A DNA stretch of 27,194 nucleotides from an uncultured Aquimonas sp. (GCA_946481615.1 CAMLOR010000021.1:1-27194), one strand, 5' to 3'. Counted from the first letter of the stretch, positions 14,726 to 22,790 are shown. The notes: generated by a model from the letters alone, not told the origin. A program made the numbers and translations.

Positions 14726-15602
14726 TGATGACCACGCCCACCAGGATCACGGCCATCGCGCCCAGATCGTGCACGGTGAAGCGTTCACCCAGCAGCAGCA
14801 CGCCGAACATCACCGCGATCGGCGGATTGACGTAGGCATAACTCGTGGCGAGCGCCGGCCGCACGTTCTGCAGCAGCCAGACATAGGCCGTGAACGCCAC
14901 GACCGAACCGAACACCGCGAGGTAGGCCACCGCCAGCGTCGGGCGCCAGCCGGGGAATTCGCCGATGCGCTCGCCCAGCAACAGGCCGGTGGCGAGCATC
15001 CAGCCCGAGCCGCACAGCATCTGTCCCGCGGCCGACATGAAGGGCGCCGGCAGCGACAGCCCGCGGCTCCAGATCGAGCCCCAGGCCCAGGCGATGGGTG
15101 CGACGATCAGCGCGATCATGCCGCGCGGCGTGGCGGAAAGTTCGCCGCCGGCGTTGAGCCAGAGCACGCCCGCGAAACCGATGCCCAGGCCCAGCCATTC
15201 GCCGCGCGAGGGATGATCGCCGCGCAGCACCGAGAACAGCGCGGCCCACAGCGGCATCGAGGCCACCGCGATGGCGGCGAGGCCGGAACTCACATCCTGC
15301 TCGGCGTAATTCACCAGGCCGTTGCTGAGCAGCACCATCCAGATGCTGAGGATCCACAGCGTGCGCCACTGCGCGCGCGTCGGGCCGGGCACGCCGCGCG
15401 CGCGCAGCACGAGGAACATCAGCAGGCCGGGAAAGAACATGCGCAGCGCGCCGAGCAGGAAGGGCGGATAGCCTTCCAGCCCGATGCGGATGCCGAGGTA
15501 GGTGCTGCCCCAGACGATGTAGACCGCGGCCAGCGCCGCGGCGATCGCGAGTTTCGAGGCGGTCGGACTGGCCGGCGCGGCGGACTCCGCGGCCGCGCTC
15601 AT
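14697..15602 (-). CDS. EamA/DMT-superfamily transporter
   Basis: 301 residues with about ten hydrophobic segments in two EamA halves, as in drug/metabolite transporters such as YedA/RhaT-like permeases. Typical stretches are YIVWGSTYLGIRIG near the start, YAEQDVSSGLAAIAVASMPLWAAL at the end of the first half (written here in outline) and NPPIAVMFGVLLLGE in the second. The substrate is unknown; relatives export metabolites or amino acids. Its ATG overlaps the ctpA stop (ATGA), placing it last in the gpmI-envC-ctpA unit. The tail is basic (SKAKKR). The 3' end overlaps convergent bioD by 29 bases. Confidence 0.88.
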   Translation of the reverse strand: MSAAAESAAPASPTASKLAIAAALAAVYIVWGSTYLGIRIGLEGYPPFLLGALRMFFPGLLMFLVLRARGVPGPTRAQWRTLWILSIWMVLLSNGLVNYAEQDVSSGLAAIAVASMPLWAALFSVLRGDHPSRGEWLGLGIGFAGVLWLNAGGELSATPRGMIALIVAPIAWAWGSIWSRGLSLPAPFMSAAGQMLCGSGWMLATGLLLGERIGEFPGWRPTLAVAYLAVFGSVVAFTAYVWLLQNVRPALATSYAYVNPPIAVMFGVLLLGERFTVHDLGAMAVILVGVVIITLSKAKKR

Positions 15603-17062
15603 CCCTTCCCGGCGCGCTTCCTGTCGCCGAACACCGCCAGGCCCTTGAGCAGGTTGAGCGCCTCGCGCACGGCGTAATCGTCGGTTTCCTCGGCCCGCGG
15701 CGGCGGCGTTTCCACCGGCGTGGCGTTCGGCACGGCGACCACCGGCTCGCCTTCGCCGTCGCCGCGCAGATGGCCGGGCAGATCGCGCTCGCGCACGGTG
15801 GGCGGGCGATCGAGCGCCTGCAGCGCGGCGTTCTCGGGCAGTTCCACGTCCGGCACGATGCCGCTGGCCTGGATCGAGACGCCGCTCGGCGTGTAGTAGC
15901 GCGCCGTGGTCATCTTGAGCGAATCGCCGTTGTCCATCGGCAGCACGGTCTGCACCGAGCCCTTGCCGAAGGTGGGCGTGCCCATCACCAGCGCGCGCTG
16001 GTGATCGCGCAGCGCGCCGGCCAGCACTTCGGCGGCGGACGCAGTGCCGCTGTCGGCCAGGATGACGATGGGCGCGCCGTCGAGCAGATCGCCGCGGCGT
16101 GCCTTGAACTCGGCGTTGGCGTACGGCAGGCGGCCCTTGGTGGAGACGATCACGCCGCCGTCGAGGAAACCGTCCGCCACTTCCACGGCGGCATTGAGCA
16201 GGCCGCCGGGATTGCTGCGCAGGTCCATCACCATGCCGCGCAGCGGCACCTTGTTCTTTTCCTGCAGCGCCTTGAGCTTCTTCTGCACCTCGGCGCCGGT
16301 GTCGGCCTGGAAGGTGCTGATGCGCACGTAGGCGTAGCCGGGTTCGAGCGCGCGCACGCGCACGCTGGAGACGCGGATGGTTTCGCGCGTGAGGGTGAAC
16401 TCGAGCGGCTCGGGCGCGTTCTCGCGCTCCACCGTCAGCGTGATCGGCGTGCCGGGTTCGCCGCGCATGCTGTCGATGGCGCCGTCGACGCTGTCGGCGG
16501 CGATCGGCTTGCCGTCGATGTGGGTGATGACGTCGCCGGTGCGGATGCCGGCGCGTTCGGCCGGCGTGTCGTCGATCGGGGCGATGACGAGCAGGGTGCG
16601 GTCGACCTGCTGCAGCACCTCCACGCCGAGGCCGTCGTAGGCGCCGCTGGCCTGCTCGTTGAGCGCGGCCGATTCGTCCTTGTCGAGATAGGCGCTGTGC
16701 GGATCCAGATCGGTGAGCAGGCCGCGGATCGCGGCGCGCATCAGCTTCTCGTCGTCGATCGGATCGACGTAGGCCTGCTTCACGGCGCGGAACACCGAGA
16801 CGAAGCGGCGGATTTCCTCGAGGCTGACCTTGTCCTTGGGATCGACGGCGGCGTCCTCGGCTTCCGGGCCGGGCTCGGCCGGCGCCGTGGGCGCTGCGGC
16901 CGGCGCGCTTTGTGCCGGATCGGGCGTAGGCACCGGGTCCTTCGGTGCTTCGGTGGCTTCCTCTTCGGGCGTCTTCACGCCCTCCTGCGCCGCCAGCGGC
17001 GCGCTCGCCATCAGCGCCGCGAGCAATGCCGCGGCAAGCGTCGGGAACGTGTGCGTTTTCAT
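15599..17062 (-). CDS. ctpA: Carboxyl-terminal processing protease (S41)
   Basis: 487 residues, exported to the periplasm. The signal peptide MKTHTFPTLAAALLAALMAS ends near LAAQ. A Pro/Ala/Glu-rich linker (about 25-80) follows, then the S41 N-terminal region (VKQAYVDPIDDEKL, LDPHSAYLD), a PDZ domain (GLGVEVLQ to THIDGKPI) and the protease domain with DLRSNPGG. The catalytic Ser is in ADSGTASAAE and the Lys in FGKGSVQT. Such proteases trim or degrade periplasmic proteins, including peptidoglycan-hydrolase partners, which fits the neighbouring envC. The ATG at 17062 is chosen for its signal peptide. A GATACT element lies only 6 bases upstream, so a transcript from it could be leaderless. Confidence 0.93.
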   Translation of the reverse strand: MKTHTFPTLAAALLAALMASAPLAAQEGVKTPEEEATEAPKDPVPTPDPAQSAPAAAPTAPAEPGPEAEDAAVDPKDKVSLEEIRRFVSVFRAVKQAYVDPIDDEKLMRAAIRGLLTDLDPHSAYLDKDESAALNEQASGAYDGLGVEVLQQVDRTLLVIAPIDDTPAERAGIRTGDVITHIDGKPIAADSVDGAIDSMRGEPGTPITLTVERENAPEPLEFTLTRETIRVSSVRVRALEPGYAYVRISTFQADTGAEVQKKLKALQEKNKVPLRGMVMDLRSNPGGLLNAAVEVADGFLDGGVIVSTKGRLPYANAEFKARRGDLLDGAPIVILADSGTASAAEVLAGALRDHQRALVMGTPTFGKGSVQTVLPMDNGDSLKMTTARYYTPSGVSIQASGIVPDVELPENAALQALDRPPTVRERDLPGHLRGDGEGEPVVAVPNATPVETPPPRAEETDDYAVREALNLLKGLAVFGDRKRAGKG

Positions 17063-17068
17063 GCGCGA

Positions 17069-17074
17069 AGTATC
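17069..17074 (-). promoter_or_regulatory. Candidate -10 of ctpA, possible leaderless start
   Basis: GATACT preceded by TGC on the minus strand, the same TGCGATA context as the glmS element, ends 6 bases before the ctpA ATG. No Shine-Dalgarno is visible between. If used, the transcript would begin at or within a few bases of the start codon. Confidence 0.35.
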
Positions 17075-17090
17075 GCACGGTGCGATGGGC

Positions 17091-17119
17091 CGTTCCCGCG
17101 GCACGTCTTCGCGGGAACG
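17091..17119. repeat. Short inverted repeat between envC and ctpA
   Basis: CGTTCCCGCG and CGCGGGAACG form a 10-bp stem with a 9-base loop. The right half with its flank (CGCGGGAACGACGG) matches the end of the repeat at 12974-13055, so this looks like a shortened member of that family. Confidence 0.6.
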
Positions 17120-17125
17120 ACGGCG

Positions 17126-18397
17126 TCAGCGCTTGAACCAGCCTTTCGGATTCACCGGCTTGCCGTTCTGCCGCAATTCCAGGTAAAGCGCCGGCTGCGC
17201 CTGCCCGCCCGAGCTTCCCACTCCCGCCAGCGCCTCGCCGGCACCGACCCAATCGCCGGCTTCCTTGCGCAGGCTGTCGTTCTGCGCATACAGGCTCATC
17301 CAGCCATCGCCGTGGTCGAGGATGACGAGCAGGCCGTAGCCCTTGAGCCAATCGGCGAACGCCACGCGGCCCGGCGCGAGCGCGTGCACGGAGTCGCCGC
17401 TCTGGCCGGCGAGCAGCCAGCCCTGGCTGGTGCGGCCGTCGGGCAGCGCGGCGCCGAAGCCCGCGAGCAGTTTGCCGGGCAGCGGCAAGGGCAGCTTGCC
17501 CTTGCGCTGCGCGAAGGGCTGCGCGCCGTCGAGCTCGCGCGGGATGTCGGCGAACACGTCGCGCAGCGAGGCGAGCAGTTTCACCAGCGCCTGTTCGTCG
17601 CGGCCCAGCGCGGCCAGTCGAGCGCGCGCATCCTCGAACTGCGCGTCGAGCGTTGCCAGCAACGCGCGGCGATCGGCACGCTGCGTTTCCAGTTCGGCGA
17701 TGCGCGATTGCTGGGTGTTCCGGGCTTCGGCCAATTCGTCGCGCTTGGCGTTCACCGCGCGGCCCAGTTCGGCCAGTCCGCGCAGTTCGCCCAGCAGCGT
17801 CTCGATGCGCGCGACGCGATCCTTCTGGAAATAGCGGTGGTAGGCCAGCACGCGCGCCAGATCGTCGATACGGTCCTGGGCGAGCAGCAGCTTGAGTTGT
17901 TCGTGGCGGCCGAGCGCATAGGCCGAGCGCAGCAGATCGGCGAGTGCTTCGCGCTGGCGGCCGAGCCGTTCCTGCAGCGCGGCCTTGTCGGCTTCGAGTT
18001 GCGCGAGTTCCTGCGCGTGCCCCTCGATCGCCGCGTCGATGTCGCGCAGGGCGCGCGCGCCGGCATCGACGGCCTGGTCGGCTTCGCGGATGGATTTCGT
18101 GGCTTGCGCGCGTTCGCCTTCGAGCGCGCGCTGGGCTTCGGTGAGTTGGCGGATTTCGCTGCGGACGGCCTCGAGGCGCTGCGCGGCTTCGGTTTCCTGG
18201 ATGCGGCGGTCGGGTTCTTCGGGGGCTTGTGCGAAAGGTGTGGAGAGCGCGAGCAGGAGCACCAGGGCCAGTGCGGTTCGCAGGGTTGAAGGCCCCCATC
18301 CCGGCCTTCCCCCGCGAGCGGGGGAAGGAGAAGTGCGGGGCCCGGCCTTGCCCCTTCCTCCGCTTGCGGGGGAAGGCCGGGATGGGGGCCGTCGCAT
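17126..18397 (-). CDS. envC: EnvC-type murein hydrolase activator
   Basis: 423 residues (E. coli EnvC 419). Periplasmic coiled-coil protein that activates amidases for septal peptidoglycan splitting. After a hydrophobic core (ALALVLLLALS, about 43-53) there is a long coiled coil (about 65-290) and a C-terminal LytM/M23 domain (about 310-423). The zinc ligands are missing (LAGQSGD in place of HxGxD, YLELRQNG in place of HFEIR), as in EnvC, which is an activator and not an enzyme. The only in-frame ATG, 18397, lies 8 bases after the gpmI stop. It places 38 residues read through a 100-bp intergenic repeat in front of the signal sequence. A CTG at codon 39, giving LRTALALVLLLALS, may mark the ancestral start. 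The true start is uncertain. Confidence 0.88.
   Translation of the reverse strand: MRRPPSRPSPASGGRGKAGPRTSPSPARGGRPGWGPSTLRTALALVLLLALSTPFAQAPEEPDRRIQETEAAQRLEAVRSEIRQLTEAQRALEGERAQATKSIREADQAVDAGARALRDIDAAIEGHAQELAQLEADKAALQERLGRQREALADLLRSAYALGRHEQLKLLLAQDRIDDLARVLAYHRYFQKDRVARIETLLGELRGLAELGRAVNAKRDELAEARNTQQSRIAELETQRADRRALLATLDAQFEDARARLAALGRDEQALVKLLASLRDVFADIPRELDGAQPFAQRKGKLPLPLPGKLLAGFGAALPDGRTSQGWLLAGQSGDSVHALAPGRVAFADWLKGYGLLVILDHGDGWMSLYAQNDSLRKEAGDWVGAGEALAGVGSSGGQAQPALYLELRQNGKPVNPKGWFKR
18291..18390. repeat. 100-bp inverted repeat, copy A (inside the envC 5' end)
   Basis: The terminal 30 bases are inverted copies of each other with one mismatch (ends GGCCCCCATCCCGG and CCGGGATGGGGGCC). 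The left part also folds into a CTTCCCCCG/CGGGGGAAG hairpin. A second copy of exactly 100 bp is at 20773-20872; the first 45 bases of the two are identical. This is a common type of proteobacterial intergenic repeat. Here it lies between the envC ATG and the signal-sequence codons and is read in frame. Confidence 0.85.
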
Positions 18398-18405
18398 CGC
18401 GCCGC

Positions 18406-19995
18406 TCAGTGCAGCGTGACCAGGCTGTGGCCTTTCATCTGCGGCGGCTGCGGCAGCCCGAGCAGGGCCAGCAGCGTCGGTGCCACGTCCTTGAGCGCAC
18501 CGTCCGCCGACAGCGCCGCGGGACGTCCGAAGTAGACCAGCGGCACGGGGCCGGTGGTGTGCGCCGTGTGCGCCTGGCCGGTGCTTTCGTCGCGCATCAT
18601 CTCGAGGTTGCCGTGATCCGCCGTCAGCAGCATTTCGCCGCCGGCCTCGCGCAGCGCGGCCACGATGCGGCCGATCGCCTGGTCGATGGCCTGCGCGGCC
18701 TGGATCGCCGCGTGCAGATCGCCGGTGTGGCCGACCATGTCGGGGTTGGCGAGATTGCAGACGATGACATCGAAGCGACGCGCGCGGATCGCCTCGACGA
18801 GTCTGTCCGTCACTTCCGGGCAACTCATCTCGGGCTTCAGATCGTAGGTCGCCACCTTCGGGCTCGGCACCAGCAGGCGTTCCTCGCCGGGCCAGTGTTC
18901 TTCGCGGCCGCCGCTGAAGAAGAAGGTGACGTGCGCGTATTTCTCGGTCTCCGCGATGCGCAGCTGCGTCAGGCCCTGCTGCGCCAGCACTTCGGGCAAG
19001 GTGTTCTCGAGCGAATCCGGCCCGAAGGCCACCGGCGCGGACAGCGTGGCGTCGTATTCGGTGAGGCAGACGAAGCGCGAAAGCGCGAGGCTGCGCGGGC
19101 GCGCGAAGCCGTCGAAATCGGGCCGCACGAAACTCGCGGTGAGCTGGCGCGCGCGGTCGGCGCGGAAGTTCATGAAGATCACCGCGTCGCCGCCCTGCAT
19201 CGGCGTGGCGCCATCGATCACGGTGGGCTTCACGAACTCGTCGTTCTCGCCGCGCTCGTAGGCGCCGAGCAGCGCGCTGATCGAATCGGGCGCGCGCCAT
19301 TCGCCTTCGGCTTCGGTGATCGCGCGGTACGCACGTTCGACGCGATCCCAGCGCTTGTCGCGGTCCATCGCGTAGTAGCGGCCCGACACCGTGGCGACGG
19401 CGTAGTGCGGCGCCGGCACCATGCGCAGCACTTCGCGGCCGGCGGCTTCGGCTTCCGTGGTCGGCGCGGACAAGGCCATGCAGAGGGCTTCGAGCTTTCG
19501 CAGCGAAGCTTCGGCCGAGCGCGGCGGCGTGTCGCGGCCGTCGAGGAAGGCATGCACCGCCACGCGCGGCACGCCATGCGCCGCGGCCAGGCGCAGCATC
19601 GCGAAGATATGCGATTCGTGGCTGTGCACGCCGCCCGGCGAAAGCAGGCCGAACAGGTGCAGGGTGCCGCCGTTCGCCTGCACGCCGTCGCAGGCGGCCA
19701 GCAGCTCGGCGTTGGTTTCGAAGCTGCCGTCGGAGATGGCGGCGTCGATGCGCGTCAGATCCTGGTAGACGATGCGGCCGGCGCCCAGGTTCATGTGGCC
19801 GACTTCGGAATTGCCCATCTGTCCGTCCGGCAGGCCGACGTGCATGCCGGAGGTGTGCACGAGCGTGTGCGGACTCGTCGCCAGCAGCGCGTGCCAGTTC
19901 GGCAGATCGGCCTGGGCGATGGCGTTGTCGGCCGGGTCCTCGCGGTGGCCCCAGCCGTCCAGGATCAGCAGCAGCAAGGGTTTCGGGCGCGCCAC
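18406..19995 (-). CDS. gpmI: 2,3-bisphosphoglycerate-independent phosphoglycerate mutase
   Basis: 529 residues (E. coli 514). Interconverts 3- and 2-phosphoglycerate in glycolysis with two Mn2+ ions; cytoplasmic. ILDGWG near residue 11 holds the first metal Asp, and Ser63 in MGNSEVGH is the phosphoserine nucleophile. LDGRDTPP, NLANPDMVGHTGD and TADHGN supply further substrate and metal ligands. The start is GTG at 19995, giving the family N-terminus MARPKPLLLLILDG, with GGAAG about 7 bases upstream; no in-frame ATG suits. It heads a minus-strand unit with envC, ctpA and an EamA transporter; gpmI-envC is also adjacent in E. coli. A TATCAT -10 lies about 30 bases upstream. Confidence 0.96.
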   Translation of the reverse strand: MARPKPLLLLILDGWGHREDPADNAIAQADLPNWHALLATSPHTLVHTSGMHVGLPDGQMGNSEVGHMNLGAGRIVYQDLTRIDAAISDGSFETNAELLAACDGVQANGGTLHLFGLLSPGGVHSHESHIFAMLRLAAAHGVPRVAVHAFLDGRDTPPRSAEASLRKLEALCMALSAPTTEAEAAGREVLRMVPAPHYAVATVSGRYYAMDRDKRWDRVERAYRAITEAEGEWRAPDSISALLGAYERGENDEFVKPTVIDGATPMQGGDAVIFMNFRADRARQLTASFVRPDFDGFARPRSLALSRFVCLTEYDATLSAPVAFGPDSLENTLPEVLAQQGLTQLRIAETEKYAHVTFFFSGGREEHWPGEERLLVPSPKVATYDLKPEMSCPEVTDRLVEAIRARRFDVIVCNLANPDMVGHTGDLHAAIQAAQAIDQAIGRIVAALREAGGEMLLTADHGNLEMMRDESTGQAHTAHTTGPVPLVYFGRPAALSADGALKDVAPTLLALLGLPQPPQMKGHSLVTLH

Positions 19996-20025
19996 GCGTG
20001 ACTTCCGGCAGGGAGGGGAGCCGGA

Positions 20026-20031
20026 ATGATA
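20026..20031 (-). promoter_or_regulatory. Candidate -10 element of gpmI
   Basis: TATCAT on the minus strand in the context GCTATCATTCC, 30 bases before the gpmI GTG, with a GGAAG Shine-Dalgarno between. No strong -35 is visible. Confidence 0.4.
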
Positions 20032-20105
20032 GCGGAGCGCTTAAACCCTCCGCGCGGGGCGTGCATCAGAGCCTGCACGCAACGCCCCAGCCACGGAGAA
20101 ACGCA

Positions 20106-20762
20106 ATGCGCAGCATCTTGTTCACCGCCATCCTGATGGCCTCCCCCTTCGTCGCGGCCAAGGGCCCGGACATCGACAAGGTCAACGGCTCCATCCGCAC
20201 CGACGCCAACGCGCAGTACGGCACGCTGGAAACCGTCAACGGCTCGGTGGACGTCGCGAGCGGCGTGCATGCCGACGGCGCCAGCACCGTCAACGGCCGC
20301 ATCGACATCGACGACGGCGCCGTCATCGGCGCGGTGGAAACCGTCAACGGCCGCATCGACCTGGGCGCCACCGTCACCGTCGAGCGCGACGTCTCCACCG
20401 TCAACGGCGGCATCGGCATCGAACGCGGCAGCCGCATCTTCGGCAAGCTCGAAACCGTCAACGGCGAAGTCGACATGGAAGGCACCGAAGTCGACGGCCG
20501 CATCGAAACCGTCAACGGCGATATCACCGTGGGCGCCGACTCCATCGTGCGCGGCGGCATCCTGGTCGAGAAACCGCAGGGCAACTGGTTCTGGGGCGGC
20601 AACGGCAAGCAGAAGGTGCCGCGCATCGTGATCGGACCGAATGCGGTCGTGCAGGGCACGCTCGATTTCGAGCGCGAGGTCGAACTCTACGTGCACAGCA
20701 CGGCGAAGATCGGCACGGTGCGCGGTGCGACGGCGAAGAGCTTCAGCGGCGCGACGCCGTAA
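20106..20762 (+). CDS. Secreted VNG-repeat protein, predicted beta-solenoid (DUF4097/bactofilin-like)
   Basis: 218 residues; function unknown. A signal peptide (MRSILFTAILMASPFVAA) is followed by seven repeats starting with VNG, spaced 18, 18, 18, 19, 19 and 18 residues (codons at 20181, 20235, 20289, 20343, 20400, 20457, 20511). The pattern, with alternating hydrophobic residues as in GRIDI and GEVDM, suggests a right-handed beta-solenoid like those of DUF4097 or polymer-forming bactofilin-type proteins. The last ~60 residues (PRIVIGPNAVVQGTLDF, VHSTAKIGTV) look bactofilin-like. Export distinguishes it from cytoplasmic bactofilins. GGAGAAACGCA before the ATG is a good Shine-Dalgarno. It is divergent from gpmI and ends at repeat copy B. 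Confidence 0.8.
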   Translation: MRSILFTAILMASPFVAAKGPDIDKVNGSIRTDANAQYGTLETVNGSVDVASGVHADGASTVNGRIDIDDGAVIGAVETVNGRIDLGATVTVERDVSTVNGGIGIERGSRIFGKLETVNGEVDMEGTEVDGRIETVNGDITVGADSIVRGGILVEKPQGNWFWGGNGKQKVPRIVIGPNAVVQGTLDFEREVELYVHSTAKIGTVRGATAKSFSGATP

Positions 20763-20772
20763 GGCAGAAGCA

Positions 20773-20872
20773 GGCCCCCATCCCGGCCTTCCCCCGCGAG
20801 CGGGGGAAGGAGAAGTGAAGTGCCTCGATCCACCCCTTCCCCCGCTTGCGGGGGAAGGCTGGGATGGGGGCC
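20773..20872. repeat. 100-bp inverted repeat, copy B
   Basis: Same element and length as at 18291-18390. The terminal 30-base arms pair with two mismatches. It fills the gap between the convergent VNG-repeat gene (stop 20762) and pepP (stop 20874), ending one base before the pepP stop. As a hairpin it probably terminates transcription from both sides. Confidence 0.88.
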
Positions 20873-20873
20873 T

Positions 20874-22181
20874 TCACCCCGCCATCAACGCTTCGATGGC
20901 ATCGATTTCCTTGGGCGCATCGCCGGTGAGCACCTCGTTGCCATCGACGGTGACAACGACATCGTCCTCGATCCGCACGCCGATGCCCTGGTACTTCGCA
21001 GGCACGCCCTTCGAACCCGGCGGAATGTAGAGCCCGGGTTCGATGGTGAAAGCCATGCCCGCCTCGAGCAGCCGGAATTCGCCGTCGATGCGGTAGTCGC
21101 CGACGTCGTGCACGTCGAGGCCGAGCCAGTGCCCGGTCTTGTGCATGTAGAAGCGCCGGTAGCTGTGTTCCTTGAGCGCCTGCGACAGCGTGCCCTTCAG
21201 CAGGCCCAGTCGCAGCAGGCCTTCGGTGAGCACGCGCACCGCGGCGTCGTGCGGTGCGATCCACGAAGCCCCCGGCTGCGCCGCCTCGATGGCCGCGTGC
21301 TGCGCGTCCAGCACCAGCTGGTAGATCGCGCGCTGCGCCGGCGAGTACACGCCATCCACCGGGAAGGTGCGGGTGATGTCCGAGGCATAGCCCTGGTATT
21401 CGGCGCCGGCATCCACCAGCAGCAGATCGCCGGGCTTGAGCGGCGCCTTGTTGGCGCGATAGTGCAGCACGCAGGCGTTGGCGCCGGTGCCGACGATGGG
21501 TTCGTAGGCGGCCACCGCGTCGTGGCGGCGGAAGGTGTACTGCAGCTCGGCCTCGATCTCGTACTCGTGCCGCCCGGCGCGCGCGGCGCGCATGGCGCGC
21601 AGGTGCGCCTCGGCGGCGATCTGCGCGGCGCGTTTCATCACGCGCAGCTCGTCCTTGCTCTTGAACAGGCGCAGGTCGTGCAGCAGGTGGCCCAGCTCGA
21701 GGAATTCGTGCGGCGGCTGCGCGCCCTGCTTGATCTGCGCACGCACGCGGTTGACCCAGCCGATCAGCTTCAGATCGAACTCGGCATCGCGGCCGAAGTG
21801 GTAGTAGACGCGCGAGCGGCCTTCGATCAGGCCGGGCAGGATCTCGTCGAGGTCGGCGATCGGGTACGCATCGTCCATGCCGAACCGTTCGACCGCGCCT
21901 TCCGGGCCGGCACGCGGACCGTCCCAGGCTTCGCGCTCGGGATCGCGTTCGCGGCAGAACAGCAGCGCCTCGCCGTGCTTGCGGCCGGGCACCAGCACCA
22001 GCACGGCGTCCGGTTCGGCGAAGCCGCTCAGATACCAGAAGTCGCTGTCCTGGCGGTACGGATAGTGGGTGTCGTTGTTGCGCAGGCGCTCGGCGGCGGC
22101 CGGCAGGATGAGGATGGCCTCGCTGCCCGCCATGCGCATCAGCTGGCGGCGGCGGCGGGCGAATTCGGCCGGCTTGATCAT
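20874..22181 (-). CDS. pepP: Xaa-Pro aminopeptidase P
   Basis: 435 residues (E. coli PepP 441). Metallopeptidase of family M24B that removes an N-terminal residue preceding proline; cytoplasmic. The N-terminal AMP_N domain (about 1-135) shows RNNDTHYPYRQDSDFWYLSG. The catalytic domain has all five metal ligands: Asp in LLVDAGAEY, Asp in YASDITRTFP, His in GHWLGLDVHD, Glu in IEPGLYI and Glu in GVRIEDDVVV. Its ATG overlaps the ygfB stop (TGATG), so it is coupled to ygfB, the same pairing as in E. coli. The ubiH/ubiI genes that follow pepP there are not present here; a repeat and a convergent gene follow. Confidence 0.97.
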   Translation of the reverse strand: MIKPAEFARRRRQLMRMAGSEAILILPAAAERLRNNDTHYPYRQDSDFWYLSGFAEPDAVLVLVPGRKHGEALLFCRERDPEREAWDGPRAGPEGAVERFGMDDAYPIADLDEILPGLIEGRSRVYYHFGRDAEFDLKLIGWVNRVRAQIKQGAQPPHEFLELGHLLHDLRLFKSKDELRVMKRAAQIAAEAHLRAMRAARAGRHEYEIEAELQYTFRRHDAVAAYEPIVGTGANACVLHYRANKAPLKPGDLLLVDAGAEYQGYASDITRTFPVDGVYSPAQRAIYQLVLDAQHAAIEAAQPGASWIAPHDAAVRVLTEGLLRLGLLKGTLSQALKEHSYRRFYMHKTGHWLGLDVHDVGDYRIDGEFRLLEAGMAFTIEPGLYIPPGSKGVPAKYQGIGVRIEDDVVVTVDGNEVLTGDAPKEIDAIEALMAG

Positions 22182-22777
22182 CAGTGCACGCTGTGCGGCG
22201 CGTCGTCGTCCCCGGCGCCGTCGCCGTGCAGCAGCAGCGTGGCCACGCGCACGAACTCGCTCACCTCGGTGAGCGCGGCCTCATCGGCTTCGGGTTCGTC
22301 GTAGCTCAGGTTGGACGCGGCGATCTTGCCCAGATCCTCGAGCGCTTCCTTCGCTTCGTCCGACAGCGGGCGCGTCGAACGGCCCACGAGGCCGAAGCCG
22401 CCGAGGAAACCGCGGCACCAGCCGAGCAGCGCTTCGGCACGTTCGTCCAGCGGCTGGTCGTCGTCGGGCAGCAGCAGCGTGAAGCCCAGATCAGGATCGC
22501 CGAGCTGCGCGCGGGTGGCGAGATAAAGCCGATCGAGCGCGCCATCGCCGAGGTCGACCGGCTCGGGCTCGATCTCCAGGCGCTTGAGCCAGTCGCGGCG
22601 CGTGAGCTCGCCGCCGGCGGCGAGGAAGCCGCACAGCGAGCCGTGCAGTTCGGCGGCATCCACGCCCAGCTGCAGGCGCTCGAGTTCGTTCGTCACGGCG
22701 TCGAGCCGGGGCAACGCGGGGCGGTCCAAGGGCGATCCGTGCAGCGCGGGAACAGGCCGCGATTCTAGCAAGCGCAT
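22181..22777 (-). CDS. ygfB: UPF0149 family protein YgfB
   Basis: 198 residues from ATG 22777. A UPF0149/YgfB-family protein: AAELHGSLCGFLAAGGE, GWCRGFLGGFGLVG and SEFVRVATLLLHGD match its conserved helical segments. The molecular role is poorly known; the family is typically encoded before pepP, as here. The N-terminus is uncertain. A TAGAAT -10-like element lies inside the first codons (22767-22762), which would make ATG 22777 untranscribed. TTG at 22729, with GGA about 9 bases before it, gives MDRPALPRLDAV and 182 residues, closer to the family start. The coordinates given are the outer bound. Confidence 0.87.
   Translation of the reverse strand: MRLLESRPVPALHGSPLDRPALPRLDAVTNELERLQLGVDAAELHGSLCGFLAAGGELTRRDWLKRLEIEPEPVDLGDGALDRLYLATRAQLGDPDLGFTLLLPDDDQPLDERAEALLGWCRGFLGGFGLVGRSTRPLSDEAKEALEDLGKIAASNLSYDEPEADEAALTEVSEFVRVATLLLHGDGAGDDDAPHSVH
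22762..22767 (-). promoter_or_regulatory. Candidate -10 element of ygfB-pepP
   Basis: TAGAAT on the minus strand in the context GCTAGAATCGCGG, resembling the other -10 candidates in the window. Its position inside the longest ygfB reading argues for the downstream TTG start at 22729. The -35 is poor. Confidence 0.35.
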
Positions 22778-22790
22778 CGCGGCTTCAGGC

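Noticed and set aside
14697..18299. A 1200-codon minus-strand frame running from the envC start through the EamA gene
   Set aside because: Only the last 301 codons encode a real protein; the rest is out of frame with envC and ctpA.
18398..19300. Open frame continuing upstream of envC across gpmI
   Set aside because: It lies antiparallel in frame terms to nothing but overlaps gpmI on the same strand in another frame; gpmI motifs are complete and the extension has no domain.
20181..20518. Regularly spaced repeats as a CRISPR array
   Set aside because: The repeated word is only about 8-11 bases, lies inside a coding frame and encodes VNG rungs; there is no cas gene.
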